Shown here: in pieces, positions 55,431 through 64,000 of the stretch | Position numbering within the stretch: the stretch's first letter is position 1 | How the letters are laid out: every line of letters begins with the position of its first letter | Source of the DNA: Rhodanobacteraceae bacterium ZG21-1 | GTDB lineage: Bacteria > Pseudomonadota > Gammaproteobacteria > Xanthomonadales > Rhodanobacteraceae | Direction: 5' to 3' | Assembly: GCA_021390615.1 (NCBI GenBank) | Contig: JAJEJU010000025.1 | Span: 1,178,001-1,242,000 of the forward strand | DNA length: 64,000 bases | Position numbers and translations under genes: made by a program | The notes under the pieces: generated by a model | What the model saw: the letters and a program-made list of their open reading frames with translations, nothing else | Told to the model about the DNA's origin: nothing | Database searches by the model: none

Positions 55431-57352
55431 CAAGGCTGATCCTCCTGCGGCCACAAGCCGGCGTGATGCCGCTGATATTCGAGCTGGAACTTGCGCCGCA
55501 GCAAGGCGCCGGGATCGTCCGGCACGCGCTGCAAGGTCTGCCGTACTTCGTCGGGCAGCTTGGCCTGCGGATCGTCCGCCTCGACCACGCCGAGCTGGTG
55601 CGGCTGCGGTCCCTGCTTCGCGCCCTCGTCGCGGTGACCCGCCAGCGCCTGATCCATCTGCTTCTGCAGCGCCTGCTGCGCCTGTGCCGTGCGGGCCTGC
55701 TGCGCTGCCTGCTCCTGCGCGCTCTCGGCCTTGGGCGGCGGCTCGTGCGCGGCGTCCTGCTTGCCCGCCGGCTGCGACTGGTCGGCGCCCTGCTGCTTGC
55801 CGTCCTGGCCGGGCTTTTCGCCGGCCTCCGGCTTGGACGAAGAAGTGGCCTGCGCCGGCGACGGCTGCTTGTTGTCGGACGGATTCGACGGGTCCTGCTT
55901 CTTGCCGCTGTCCGCACCGGCCTGGCCTTTGCCCTGGCCCTGCCCGTTCTTGTCATCCTTCTTGGACTGCTGATCCTGCTTCTGTTGCTGCTGCTTGTGC
56001 AGGGCCGCCTCGACCGCGTCGCGGTTGGCCTTGGCGTCGGCATTGCCGGGGTCGAGCTTGAGCGCGCGATCGTAGGCCTGGATGGCTTGCTCGTAGCGCC
56101 CCTGCCTGGCCAGCGCATTGCCCAGGTTATAGGGCGCGTCGGCGCCGCTCGCCTGGTTCAGCGCGCTCGCCGCAGCCGCATAGTCGCCAGCGCGATAGGC
56201 GGCCGCGCCGCGCCAGGCCGGATCCTGTGCCAGCGCCTGGGCCTGCTTGGCCTGGCCTGCATCGAGCGCGCTCGCCGCCTGCTGGTCGGGACGTTGCCAC
56301 CAGTCGCGCCAGCCGGCCGCCTCGGCCGGAACAGGCAGCAAGGGCAGCAGCACCAGCGGCAACAGCAGCAGCCAGCCGCGCCTGAAAGCCATCGCCGCGA
56401 TCAGCAGCACCGGCAGCAGCAGCCAGGGGCCGCGATCCTGCCATTCGTCGCCGAGCATGCCGGCCGCCAGCGTCGGCGCGGAAGCTGCATGCAGCTCGCC
56501 TTGCAGCGCCTGCACATCGTCCTGGCCGCCGCCCATCGGCACGTAGCGGCCGCCGCCGGCCTCGGCCAGCGCAGCCAGCGCCGCGTCGTCACGCCGTGCC
56601 ATCACCACGTCGCCGCCCGCATCGCGCAACAGGCCCTGGTCTCCCTGGATCGGTCCGCCCTGCGGCGTGCCGACGCCGAGCACCGAAACCGTCACGCCTT
56701 CGGCGCGTGCTTGGCGGGCCGCCGCCTGGGCGGCCTCGTCGGCGCCGTCGGTGATCAGCACCAGCGAGCCGCCGCTGGCCTTGGCATCCTGGATCAGCTT
56801 CACCCCGCGCTTGATCGCCGCCGCCGCATTGTCGCCGTCGACCGGCATGGTGTCCGGCGCCATCGCATCGAGCAGGCTGTCCAGACTGTGTGCGTCGGCG
56901 GTGAGCGGCGCCACCACGAAGGCTTCGCCGGCATAGCCGATCAGGCCGTTGAGTCCGTCGCGATTGGCCTCCAGCAAGGCGTGCGCCTTGTACAGCGCGC
57001 GATCCATGCGGCTCGGCGCGACGTCATGCGCCAGCATGCGCTGCGACAGCGAGATCGCCACCACCTGGGCCGCGCGCTGCGCGTACAAGGGCTGCGCGAC
57101 GCGATCCCAACACGGCCCGGCCAGCGCCAGTGCAACCAGGGTCCAGCCCAGGGCCAGCAGCGCCAGCGGCAGACGTCGGCCTGCCGCGCGGCCGTGCAGC
57201 AGATGCGGCAGCAGTTCGGGGTCGACCAGCCGCGACAACTCCAGCTCGGCGAAGCGGCGCCGCGTGCCCAGCCACAGCAGCGGCGGCAGTGCCAGCAAGG
57301 CCAGCAGCCAGGCCGGGTGCAGGAAATGAAAGGCCTGCAGCGCGGCGCTCAT
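55430..57352 (-). CDS. BatB/BatC fusion: VWA domain plus TPR protein
   Basis: A 640-aa membrane protein. Two N-terminal helices (about 10-30 and 62-80), a VWA domain (about 92-280), another membrane segment (WLLLLPLVLLPLLPVPAEAA), a TPR unit (about 365-425, AAAYRAGDYAAAASALNQAS, NLGNALARQGRYEQAIQAYD) and a long Gln/Lys/Ser-rich tail (about 430-580). The MIDAS of the VWA, normally Asp-x-Ser-x-Ser, reads S101-L-S-Q-R105 here, so the metal site looks lost; the later LITDGAD loop remains. It overlaps the batA and batD genes. Confidence 0.88.
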   Translation of the reverse strand: MSAALQAFHFLHPAWLLALLALPPLLWLGTRRRFAELELSRLVDPELLPHLLHGRAAGRRLPLALLALGWTLVALALAGPCWDRVAQPLYAQRAAQVVAISLSQRMLAHDVAPSRMDRALYKAHALLEANRDGLNGLIGYAGEAFVVAPLTADAHSLDSLLDAMAPDTMPVDGDNAAAAIKRGVKLIQDAKASGGSLVLITDGADEAAQAAARQARAEGVTVSVLGVGTPQGGPIQGDQGLLRDAGGDVVMARRDDAALAALAEAGGGRYVPMGGGQDDVQALQGELHAASAPTLAAGMLGDEWQDRGPWLLLPVLLIAAMAFRRGWLLLLPLVLLPLLPVPAEAAGWRDWWQRPDQQAASALDAGQAKQAQALAQDPAWRGAAAYRAGDYAAAASALNQASGADAPYNLGNALARQGRYEQAIQAYDRALKLDPGNADAKANRDAVEAALHKQQQQKQDQQSKKDDKNGQGQGKGQAGADSGKKQDPSNPSDNKQPSPAQATSSSKPEAGEKPGQDGKQQGADQSQPAGKQDAAHEPPPKAESAQEQAAQQARTAQAQQALQKQMDQALAGHRDEGAKQGPQPHQLGVVEADDPQAKLPDEVRQTLQRVPDDPGALLRRKFQLEYQRHHAGLWPQEDQP

Positions 57353-58338
57353 GCCGGCGGCCTCGCGGCCAGACCCGGCGCGACGAAGCGCTGGGCCAGC
57401 GCCAGCAGCAGCAACAGCGCAGCGAGCACTAGCGGCCAGCGGAACAGTTCATGCCGCGCGCGCAGGGTCGGCCCCTGCTGCGGCATGGGCTCCATCGCGT
57501 CGATGGTGCGATAGGCCTCGGCCAGCTGCTGGCCGTCGGTGGCGCGGAAGAAGCGGCCGCCGGTCTGGTTGGCGATCGCGGTGAGCATGCCTTCGTCCAG
57601 CTCGGCCGAAGGATTGATCACCGTGCTGCCGAACAGGCCCGGCACGCTCATCGCGTTGGCGCCGATGCCGATGGTGTAGACGCGCACGCCCGCGGCCTTG
57701 GCCGCCTTGGCGGCCTCCAGCGGCGCGATGCCCTGATTGTTGACGCCGTCGGTGAGCAGCACGATCACGCGCGCCTGCTCCGGCAGCGCGACCAGCCGCT
57801 TGACCGCCACCGCGATGGCGTCGCCGATCGCCGTCTCGGTGCCGGCCAGGCCCACCGCCGCGCCCTGCAGCTGCGCCTGCACCGCGGAGAGATCGTAGGT
57901 CAGCGGCGTCACCAGGAAGGCCTGGCTCCCGAACATGACCAGGCCCATTTCATCGCCTTTGCGCCGCGAGATGAAGTCGCCGGCGATCGCCTCGACCGCC
58001 TCGAAGCGGCTGACCGGACGTCCGGCCAAGTCCATGTCGGGCGTGCGCATGCTGCCCGACAAGTCCACCGCCAGCATCAGCGCGCGGCCGCTGCGCTGCT
58101 GCGCCTGCGGCGGCCCCACCCACTGCGGGCGCGCCGCCGCCGTCACCAGGCACAGCCAGGCCGGCACCAGCAGCCAGGGCGTGACGCCACGCGTCATGCC
58201 GCTGCCGACGTGATTGAGCTGCAGGCTGGGATGCGGCAGGTGCAGGGCGCGACCAGGCGCGGCCGGGCGCCAGACCAGCCGCAGCAGCCACGGCAGCGGC
58301 AACAGCAGGAACAGCCAGGGCCAGACGAATTCAGGCAT
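57349..58338 (-). CDS. batA: BatA-like VWA membrane protein
   Basis: A 329-aa protein with an N-terminal helix (FVWPWLFLLLPLPWLLRLVW), a second helix near 60, a VWA domain with an intact MIDAS (AVDLSGSMRTPDM, then LLTDGVNNQG), and a C-terminal helix (LVLAALLLLLALAQRFV). It is the metal-competent VWA partner of the following BatB-like protein, whose MIDAS is degenerate. The stop overlaps the next start by 4 nt, and its start overlaps the end of the DUF4381 gene by 8 nt. Confidence 0.92.
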   Translation of the reverse strand: MPEFVWPWLFLLLPLPWLLRLVWRPAAPGRALHLPHPSLQLNHVGSGMTRGVTPWLLVPAWLCLVTAAARPQWVGPPQAQQRSGRALMLAVDLSGSMRTPDMDLAGRPVSRFEAVEAIAGDFISRRKGDEMGLVMFGSQAFLVTPLTYDLSAVQAQLQGAAVGLAGTETAIGDAIAVAVKRLVALPEQARVIVLLTDGVNNQGIAPLEAAKAAKAAGVRVYTIGIGANAMSVPGLFGSTVINPSAELDEGMLTAIANQTGGRFFRATDGQQLAEAYRTIDAMEPMPQQGPTLRARHELFRWPLVLAALLLLLALAQRFVAPGLAARPPA

Positions 58339-58867
58339 CGGCCACCGCCTCGCTCGCCATGGTTGGGCGCAGCGCGCGCTGGCGCACGGCCAGGCGCGTC
58401 CAGCGCCGCACGGCGGCCAGCACCACGTCGCGGTCGAACGGCGCCGAGGGCAGATACATGCGCGGCTCCAGCGTCTGCAATTGGCTCAGCGTCGCCTCGT
58501 CGACCGGCACCTGCGCCAGCGTGCGTTGCCAGGCCTCGCCGCGCTGGCGGGTGGCCTCCGGCGCGTAGACGCGTGCCGCGCGGCGCAGCCATTGATGCAA
58601 GGCCGTGGCCAGCTTGACGTCGTCGTCGATCAGCGCGAGTCGGTCGATCTCGCGCAGGATCCGCGCTTCGCGCCCACTCCGTTGTCCACGGCGGCGCCAC
58701 AGCAGAGCCGCTGCGATCAACAGCAACAGCAGCAAGCCGGCCACCGCCCACCAACCGGGAGCCGGCGGCCACCACGGCGGCGCCGGCGGCAGATGGATGT
58801 CCCGCAGCACCAGCGTATCCGGCGAGACGGTGTTCGCCGAGGGTGCGTTGGCGACAGGCGCGCTCAT
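58331..58867 (-). CDS. DUF4381 membrane protein of the Bat operon
   Basis: A 178-aa protein with one N-terminal-proximal helix (GWWAVAGLLLLLLIAAALLW, about 38-57) preceded by a Pro/Trp-rich HLPPAPPWWPPAP stretch typical of DUF4381. A cytoplasmic helical region follows (REARILREIDRLALIDDDVK, ATALHQWLRRAARVYAPEA). ATG 58867 overlaps the DUF58 stop (ATGA). It is found only in MoxR-Bat type operons; the biochemical role is unknown. Confidence 0.88.
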   Translation of the reverse strand: MSAPVANAPSANTVSPDTLVLRDIHLPPAPPWWPPAPGWWAVAGLLLLLLIAAALLWRRRGQRSGREARILREIDRLALIDDDVKLATALHQWLRRAARVYAPEATRQRGEAWQRTLAQVPVDEATLSQLQTLEPRMYLPSAPFDRDVVLAAVRRWTRLAVRQRALRPTMASEAVADA

Positions 58868-59820
58868 CGCACCTGCTCCGCGGTCGGCGCGCGCCTCGGT
58901 GCGCCGAGCAGCTCCACGATGGCGTCGAGTGGGTCCGCGGCGGTGTCGATGCCGCGACAAGGCACGCCGATCGACTTGGCCAGCGCCTGCAGGCGCGCCT
59001 GGCCGACGCCGAGCACGCGCTGGAAGTCGCTGCGCTGACGCTCGGCCTGCAGGCTCACCTCGCGCTGCACACCGGCGTGTTCGAGCGGATATCGTCCCGG
59101 CGGCACCATCTGCAGTTCCAGCGCGTCGGCCACCACCAGGATGCGCACGGCAGCCTGCCGGGTCAGATCCAGCAAGCGCCCTCGCGCCGATTCGTCGCAG
59201 CTGAAGCCGTCGCTGATGAGCAGCACGCGACTGCTGCCGCGCATCAGGCGCCTGGCACGCAGCAGCGCGTCCGACAAGGACTCCCCGGCCTCGGCTGCCG
59301 GCTGCATGTCCCATTCGGCCAGCGCGCCGCAGACCGCCAGCGCGCCGCGTACGCCGCCCTGCAGGCGCACGATCTGGCGCTGCCCGCCGAAGGCCATCGC
59401 GCCGACGCGTTCGCCGGCGCGCACGGCGCCCCAGGCCGCCAGCGCCGCGGCGCGCGCAGCCTGCACCGACTTGAAGCGTGCACGCGTGCCGAAGCGCATG
59501 CTGGCGTGCCGGTCCAGCAGGATCAGCAGGCGGCCCTCGCGCTCTTCCTGGAACAGCTTGGTATGCAGCCGGCCGCTGCGCGCAGTGAGCCGCCAGTCCA
59601 GCCGGCGCACGTCGTCGCCGGCCTGGTAGACGCGTGATTCCGCATAGTCCATGCCGCGGCCGTATAGACGGCTGGACTGCTGACCCGAGGTCGCGGCGCG
59701 GCTTTCCACCGGCGGCGGCGCCATGCGCGCGACGCGCGCACGCTGCGCGATCAGCTCGCTCAGGCTGACCCGCGTACGGCCGTCGCCCGTCGCGTGCGGC
59801 TTCGTCTGGGCCACGCTCAT
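58864..59820 (-). CDS. DUF58 domain protein of the Bat operon
   Basis: A 318-aa soluble protein. The DUF58 signature region is GRGMDYAESRVYQAGDDVRR followed by LDWRLTARSG; a VWA-like half follows with LLILLDRHASMRFG, where the metal motif is Asp-Arg-His-Ala-Ser-Met, and LLISDGFSCDESA. Start is ATG 59820 with GGAG 7 nt upstream. It is 126 nt downstream of moxR. DUF58 proteins are regular clients of MoxR ATPases. Confidence 0.9.
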   Translation of the reverse strand: MSVAQTKPHATGDGRTRVSLSELIAQRARVARMAPPPVESRAATSGQQSSRLYGRGMDYAESRVYQAGDDVRRLDWRLTARSGRLHTKLFQEEREGRLLILLDRHASMRFGTRARFKSVQAARAAALAAWGAVRAGERVGAMAFGGQRQIVRLQGGVRGALAVCGALAEWDMQPAAEAGESLSDALLRARRLMRGSSRVLLISDGFSCDESARGRLLDLTRQAAVRILVVADALELQMVPPGRYPLEHAGVQREVSLQAERQRSDFQRVLGVGQARLQALAKSIGVPCRGIDTAADPLDAIVELLGAPRRAPTAEQVR

Positions 59821-59946
59821 CGGCGCGCTCCGCGATCCGCTCGTCGCATAGGCAGCACACCCGCACGATGCCGGCGGCCAGCCCCAGGCACGCACGCACC
59901 GTCACCCATCGTCGTCTTCCAGCGGCTCATGCCCGATGCCCGGCAC

Positions 59947-60960
<1,014 letters not shown>

Positions 60961-61042
60961 CGTGCGGCTACAGACCGCAATCGAAGCTGGAAGTTTAATC
61001 GCCGCGGCGCTGCGTGGGCGAGCAGCCACGCCGGCCTCAACG

Positions 61043-61071
61043 AAAAGGGCGGCCACCGGGGCCGCCCTTTT
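61043..61071 (-). terminator. Rho-independent terminator of the pil operon
   Basis: AAAAGGGCGGCC (61043-61054) pairs perfectly with GGCCGCCCTTTT (61060-61071) around a 5-nt loop. It lies 24 nt after the pilQ stop and is symmetrical enough to work in both directions. Confidence 0.92.
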
Positions 61072-61094
61072 GCCTGCAGCGCAGCCGCTGAACG

Positions 61095-63278
61095 CTATTG
61101 CAGATTCTGGCTGAGGATGCGCGGGGTAACGAAGATCAGCAGCTCGGCCTTGTCGTTCTGGCGCTGAGTGCTGCGGAACAGCGCGCCGAGTCCGGGAATG
61201 TCGCCCAGGCCGGGCACCTTGGTGACGTTGTTGAGCTTGGTGACCTGGTAGATGCCGCCTAGCACCACGGTCTGGCCGTTGTCGACCAAGGCCGAGGTAT
61301 TCACTTCCTGGGTGTCGATCAAGGGCACCTGGCCGCTGCCCGGCACGTTGATCATCTTGTCCAGCGCATCCTTCTTCACGTCGATCGCCAGATAGATGCG
61401 GCCGTCGGCGGTGATGGTCGGGGTCACCTTGAGCTCGAGCACCGCATCCTTGAAGGCCACGGTGGCGGTGCCGGCGCCCGGCGCGCTGCTGGTGCTGTTC
61501 TGGTAGGTGACGTAGCCGATCTCCTGGCCCTGGCGGATCACCGCCTCCTGCTGGTTCGCGGTGATCACGCGCGGACTGGAGATCGTCTCGCCGCGCCCTT
61601 CGATCTGCGCCGCGTCCAGTTCGAGATCGAGCGCGAAATTCTTGCCGAGGATGCTCAGGCCGATGCTGCCCGCCGTATTGGCCGGGGGCAGACTGACGTT
61701 GAGCCCGCCAGTGCCGGTGGCGCCAGTCGTTGCATTAGTCACCAGCCCGCCGCCGGTGCTGATCACGTTGCCGCCGCCGCCCGGCGACATGTTGTTGCGG
61801 GTGGCGCTGATGCCGAACTTGGCGCCCAGGTCGCGCTCGAAGCTGTCGGTGGCAATGACCACGCGCGACTCGATCAGCACCTGCTGCACCGGCTTGTCCA
61901 ACACCGCGATCATCGCGCGCAGCTGGCGGATCTTCTCGGCAGTCTCATTCAGCAGCAAGGTGTTGGTGCGGTCGTCGAACGACACACTGCCGCGCATGGA
62001 AAGGAAACCACTGCTAGTGCCACCACTGCCACCACCACCACTGCCGGTAGCCGACTGACTGCCGCTGGTCAGCAGCTTGGCGATGTCCTTGGCCTTGCCG
62101 TAGCTGATCGGCACATAATCGGTGACCAGTTCGGCGTTGTCCTCGGCCTTCTGGCGCGCGTTGGCGACGCTCTGCTCGTAGTCGGCCAGTTCCTTCTGCG
62201 GCGCAATCCAGATCACGTTGCCGTTGCGACGCTTGTCCAGGCCCTTGGCACGCAGCACCACGTCCAGCGCCTGATCCCAGGGCACGTTGACCAGCCGCAG
62301 CGTGACGCTGCCGGACACGGTGTCCGAAGCGACCAGGTTCAGGCCGGAGATGTCGGCCAGCAGCTGCAGGGCCGAACGCACCGGGATGTCCTGGAAATTG
62401 AAGGTGACGCGATTGCCGCTGTAGACCGGCTCCTGTCCCTTGGCGGACTGCGCGTCCTGCTTCTTCGGCGCCACCTCGATCACGTACTGCTGACCGGTCT
62501 GGTAGGAGGAAGTGTCTACGTTGCCCTTGATCGCGATCTCCATCCGCGCGCCGCCGCCGCCGATGCCGCCGCTGCGCGTGACCACCGACTGCACCGGCGT
62601 GGCGAAATCGAGCACATCCAGCCGCTGGGCCAGGTTCGGCGGCAGATTGGCGTGGTCGATGGTCACCAGCAGCTTGTCGCCCTGGCGGTGCGTGTCGACG
62701 TTGGCGCCGGTGCCGTTGAAACCGATCAGCACCCGCCCCTCGCCGTTCGGGCCGCGGCGGAAGTCGATGCTGGACACGGCCGGGCCGTTCATCGCCGAGG
62801 GCAGCGCCTTGGACGGATCGATGGTGGCCGCCGTGGTGGTGTTGCCGGCGTCGCTGCCGTTATTGATGGTGAGATTGAGCGTGTCGCCGGCAATGCTGGT
62901 GCGATAGCTGGAATCGCGGATCAGGTCGACCACCACACGGGTGCGGCCGCCGGCCGCCACCGCAGTGACGCCCGTCGCCACGCCATTGCTGAGGTCGGTA
63001 TGGCGCGGCGCAGTGTTGTCGGTGTCGGCGAAATCGATCGCGATGCGCGGCGGATTGCCGGTGGTGAAGATCTTCGGTTCCGGCACCGTGCCGGCGAAGC
63101 TCAGGTGCAGCTGGACGCGCCCGCCGGGAAGCGAGTCGTAGCTGATGCCGCGCAACGTGGAGCCGGCTGCGGTCGCCGCGCCCGACCAGGCGCCGACGAC
63201 GATCATCAGGCCCGCGAGCAGATTACGACTGACTTGGCGCATCACACGTTCCCGGACAAGTTTGCTGTGGTTGGTCAT
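61095..63278 (-). CDS. pilQ: Type IV pilus secretin PilQ
   Basis: Outer-membrane secretin ring through which the type IV pilus passes. It has 727 aa. Signal peptide (LLAGLMIVVGAWSGAATAAG), two AMIN domains that bind peptidoglycan (about 40-145 and 170-275), a secretin/TonB short N-domain (VTFNFQDIPVRSALQLLADI), an N1 domain (YVPISYGKAKDIAKLL) and the C-terminal secretin (VLIESRVVIATDSFERDLGA through VPGLGDIPGLGALFRSTQRQ). A Gly/Ser-rich loop (about residues 410-425) interrupts the N1 domain. AGGGG precedes ATG 63278. It ends in a strong terminator. Confidence 0.97.
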   Translation of the reverse strand: MTNHSKLVRERVMRQVSRNLLAGLMIVVGAWSGAATAAGSTLRGISYDSLPGGRVQLHLSFAGTVPEPKIFTTGNPPRIAIDFADTDNTAPRHTDLSNGVATGVTAVAAGGRTRVVVDLIRDSSYRTSIAGDTLNLTINNGSDAGNTTTAATIDPSKALPSAMNGPAVSSIDFRRGPNGEGRVLIGFNGTGANVDTHRQGDKLLVTIDHANLPPNLAQRLDVLDFATPVQSVVTRSGGIGGGGARMEIAIKGNVDTSSYQTGQQYVIEVAPKKQDAQSAKGQEPVYSGNRVTFNFQDIPVRSALQLLADISGLNLVASDTVSGSVTLRLVNVPWDQALDVVLRAKGLDKRRNGNVIWIAPQKELADYEQSVANARQKAEDNAELVTDYVPISYGKAKDIAKLLTSGSQSATGSGGGGSGGTSSGFLSMRGSVSFDDRTNTLLLNETAEKIRQLRAMIAVLDKPVQQVLIESRVVIATDSFERDLGAKFGISATRNNMSPGGGGNVISTGGGLVTNATTGATGTGGLNVSLPPANTAGSIGLSILGKNFALDLELDAAQIEGRGETISSPRVITANQQEAVIRQGQEIGYVTYQNSTSSAPGAGTATVAFKDAVLELKVTPTITADGRIYLAIDVKKDALDKMINVPGSGQVPLIDTQEVNTSALVDNGQTVVLGGIYQVTKLNNVTKVPGLGDIPGLGALFRSTQRQNDKAELLIFVTPRILSQNLQ

Positions 63279-63297
63279 GGCATCTGCCCCTGTATGC

Positions 63298-63840
63298 TTA
63301 TTTCTCGCCGAGCGCGATGCTGGCCGGACGCTCCATCCAGCCGCCGTTACCGTTGGAAACCATCTCGACCAGGTCGAGGTGGTCGTCGCTGATGGCAGTT
63401 ACGCGGCCATAGTTCTGGCCCATGTATTCGTTGCGGTGGACGCGATGGATCACGCCGCCAGGATCCTTGATGAGGACCTCCGTCGACGGGCCCGTGCCGA
63501 CCGTGCCCACCATCTTCAGGCTGTCCAGCGAGAACATCTCCAGGGGCTGCTTGGGACGATCCTGGTCCGGATGCGGCCCGCTGCCGGCGGTGGTCGGCTG
63601 CAGCTCGGCGGTGCTGGGACTGAACGGGTCACGCCGGTCCTGGTCGTTGTACTGGAAGGTCTCGAAGGTCTTGATGACCGGCAGCGGCTGGATCGGCGCG
63701 CCTTTCTTGGCCTTCTCCTGGGCGACCCAGTTGTGCAGGTCCGACATGCCGCTGTCGCAGCCGGCCAGCGCCAGCGCGACGCCGAGCAGGGCCAGCGCGC
63801 GTGCGAAGCGGGTCGGCATGATGACGATCCGACGATTCAT
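63298..63840 (-). CDS. pilP: Type IV pilus assembly lipoprotein PilP
   Basis: A 180-aa periplasmic lipoprotein that bridges the PilNO inner-membrane complex and the PilQ ring. Lipobox LALAGC (Cys at about 28), a flexible helical segment (SDLHNWVAQEKAKKG), then the beta domain with YNDQDRRDPFSPSTAEL and LDSLKMVGTVG, RVHRNEYMGQNYGRVTAISD. ATG 63840 has AGGGGG 6 nt upstream and overlaps the pilO stop (ATGA). It is 19 nt upstream of pilQ. Confidence 0.96.
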   Translation of the reverse strand: MNRRIVIMPTRFARALALLGVALALAGCDSGMSDLHNWVAQEKAKKGAPIQPLPVIKTFETFQYNDQDRRDPFSPSTAELQPTTAGSGPHPDQDRPKQPLEMFSLDSLKMVGTVGTGPSTEVLIKDPGGVIHRVHRNEYMGQNYGRVTAISDDHLDLVEMVSNGNGGWMERPASIALGEK

Positions 63841-64000
63841 GGCTGGCCCCCTGCCTTCGCCGGTGTCTTCTTGCCCGCCTTGCCGTCGGCGCTCTCGTCG
63901 TCGTCGAGGTAGCGGTAGGTCTTCACCGTGCCCTGCAGCACCAGCAGGCCGTTGGCGCCGCCCTTGCTCTTGTCCGCATCCTTCGGCGTCAGCGACACGT
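63837..64000 (-). CDS. pilO: PilO, C-terminal end only
   Basis: The last 53 residues of the type IV pilus inner-membrane alignment protein PilO enter at the right edge. The readable part contains NGLLVLQGTVKTYRYLDDDE, the final strand of the PilO ferredoxin-like domain, and a Lys/Ala-rich tail ending AGGQP. The order pilO-pilP-pilQ and the ATGA overlap with pilP identify it. The rest, and presumably pilM and pilN, lie outside. Confidence 0.88.
   Translation of the reverse strand, partial: VSLTPKDADKSKGGANGLLVLQGTVKTYRYLDDDESADGKAGKKTPAKAGGQP

Noticed and set aside
62010-62050. Repetitive tract within pilQ
   Set aside because: It encodes a Gly/Ser-rich flexible loop in the secretin N1 domain, which is an ordinary feature of the family.

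Overview
The window is very GC-rich, densely packed bacterial chromosome. Gene content and arrangement point to a gammaproteobacterium of the Xanthomonadales/Lysobacterales, most like Rhodanobacteraceae (Dyella/Rhodanobacter/Frateuria type). The evidence is ppc divergent from an ahcY gene carrying a SAH riboswitch, thiS-thiG-trmB, a rimB-rimK pair, a MoxR-Bat operon and a pilO-pilP-pilQ end. This placement is an inference from family knowledge, not from a search. I saw no prophage, transposase, integrase, CRISPR array or plasmid functions, so this is mostly core chromosome with a few accessory modules.

Layout. 1-4.9 kb: a truncated D,D-carboxypeptidase, the ABC-F ATPase Uup and a secreted phosphodiesterase. 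4.9-11.5 kb (minus strand): an exported HEAT-repeat protein, a TonB receptor/PepSY iron-uptake operon and an unrecognised exported protein. 11.5-16.1 kb: ppc divergent from riboswitch-controlled ahcY. 16.1-23.5 kb: an RND efflux operon (outer-membrane factor reduced to a remnant, adaptor, inner-membrane pump) followed by a two-component system. 23.4-27.2 kb: a GST-family protein, metF, a DUF4124-like exported protein and ilvE. 27.4-31.7 kb (minus): a second two-component system with a candidate small RNA or attenuator upstream, a small exported protein, rimK-rimB and tRNA-Gly(CCC). 31.9-37.2 kb: thiS-thiG-trmB, a DASS-type ion transporter with RCK domains and an orphan nucleotide-sugar dehydrogenase. 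37.2-43.5 kb: a Rieske protein, a small membrane protein, an Ada-like regulator/methyltransferase, an EamA exporter, and a LysR/tautomerase/MFS module. 43.5-48.3 kb (minus): a MacAB-like ABC exporter operon with split subunits. 48.6-53.6 kb: an FAH-family enzyme, mscL, an M28 peptidase, a MarR regulator and a macrodomain protein. 53.5-61.0 kb (minus): moxR, DUF58, DUF4381, batA, a batB/C fusion and batD. 61.1-64.0 kb (minus): pilQ, pilP and the end of pilO.

How the parts work together. ahcY and metF are both activated-methyl-cycle genes; the first is governed by a SAH-sensing RNA and the second has a conspicuous duplicated AT-rich element upstream. The RND pump and its downstream two-component pair look like one regulated envelope-stress or drug-efflux unit. 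The MoxR-Bat operon is a set of VWA/TPR membrane proteins served by an AAA+ ATPase. The type IV pilus genes end in a clear intrinsic terminator. The observations most worth a second look are the internally deleted outer-membrane factor in the RND operon, the candidate RNA upstream of the second response regulator, the degenerate MIDAS motif in the BatB-like VWA domain, and the paired repeats before metF.
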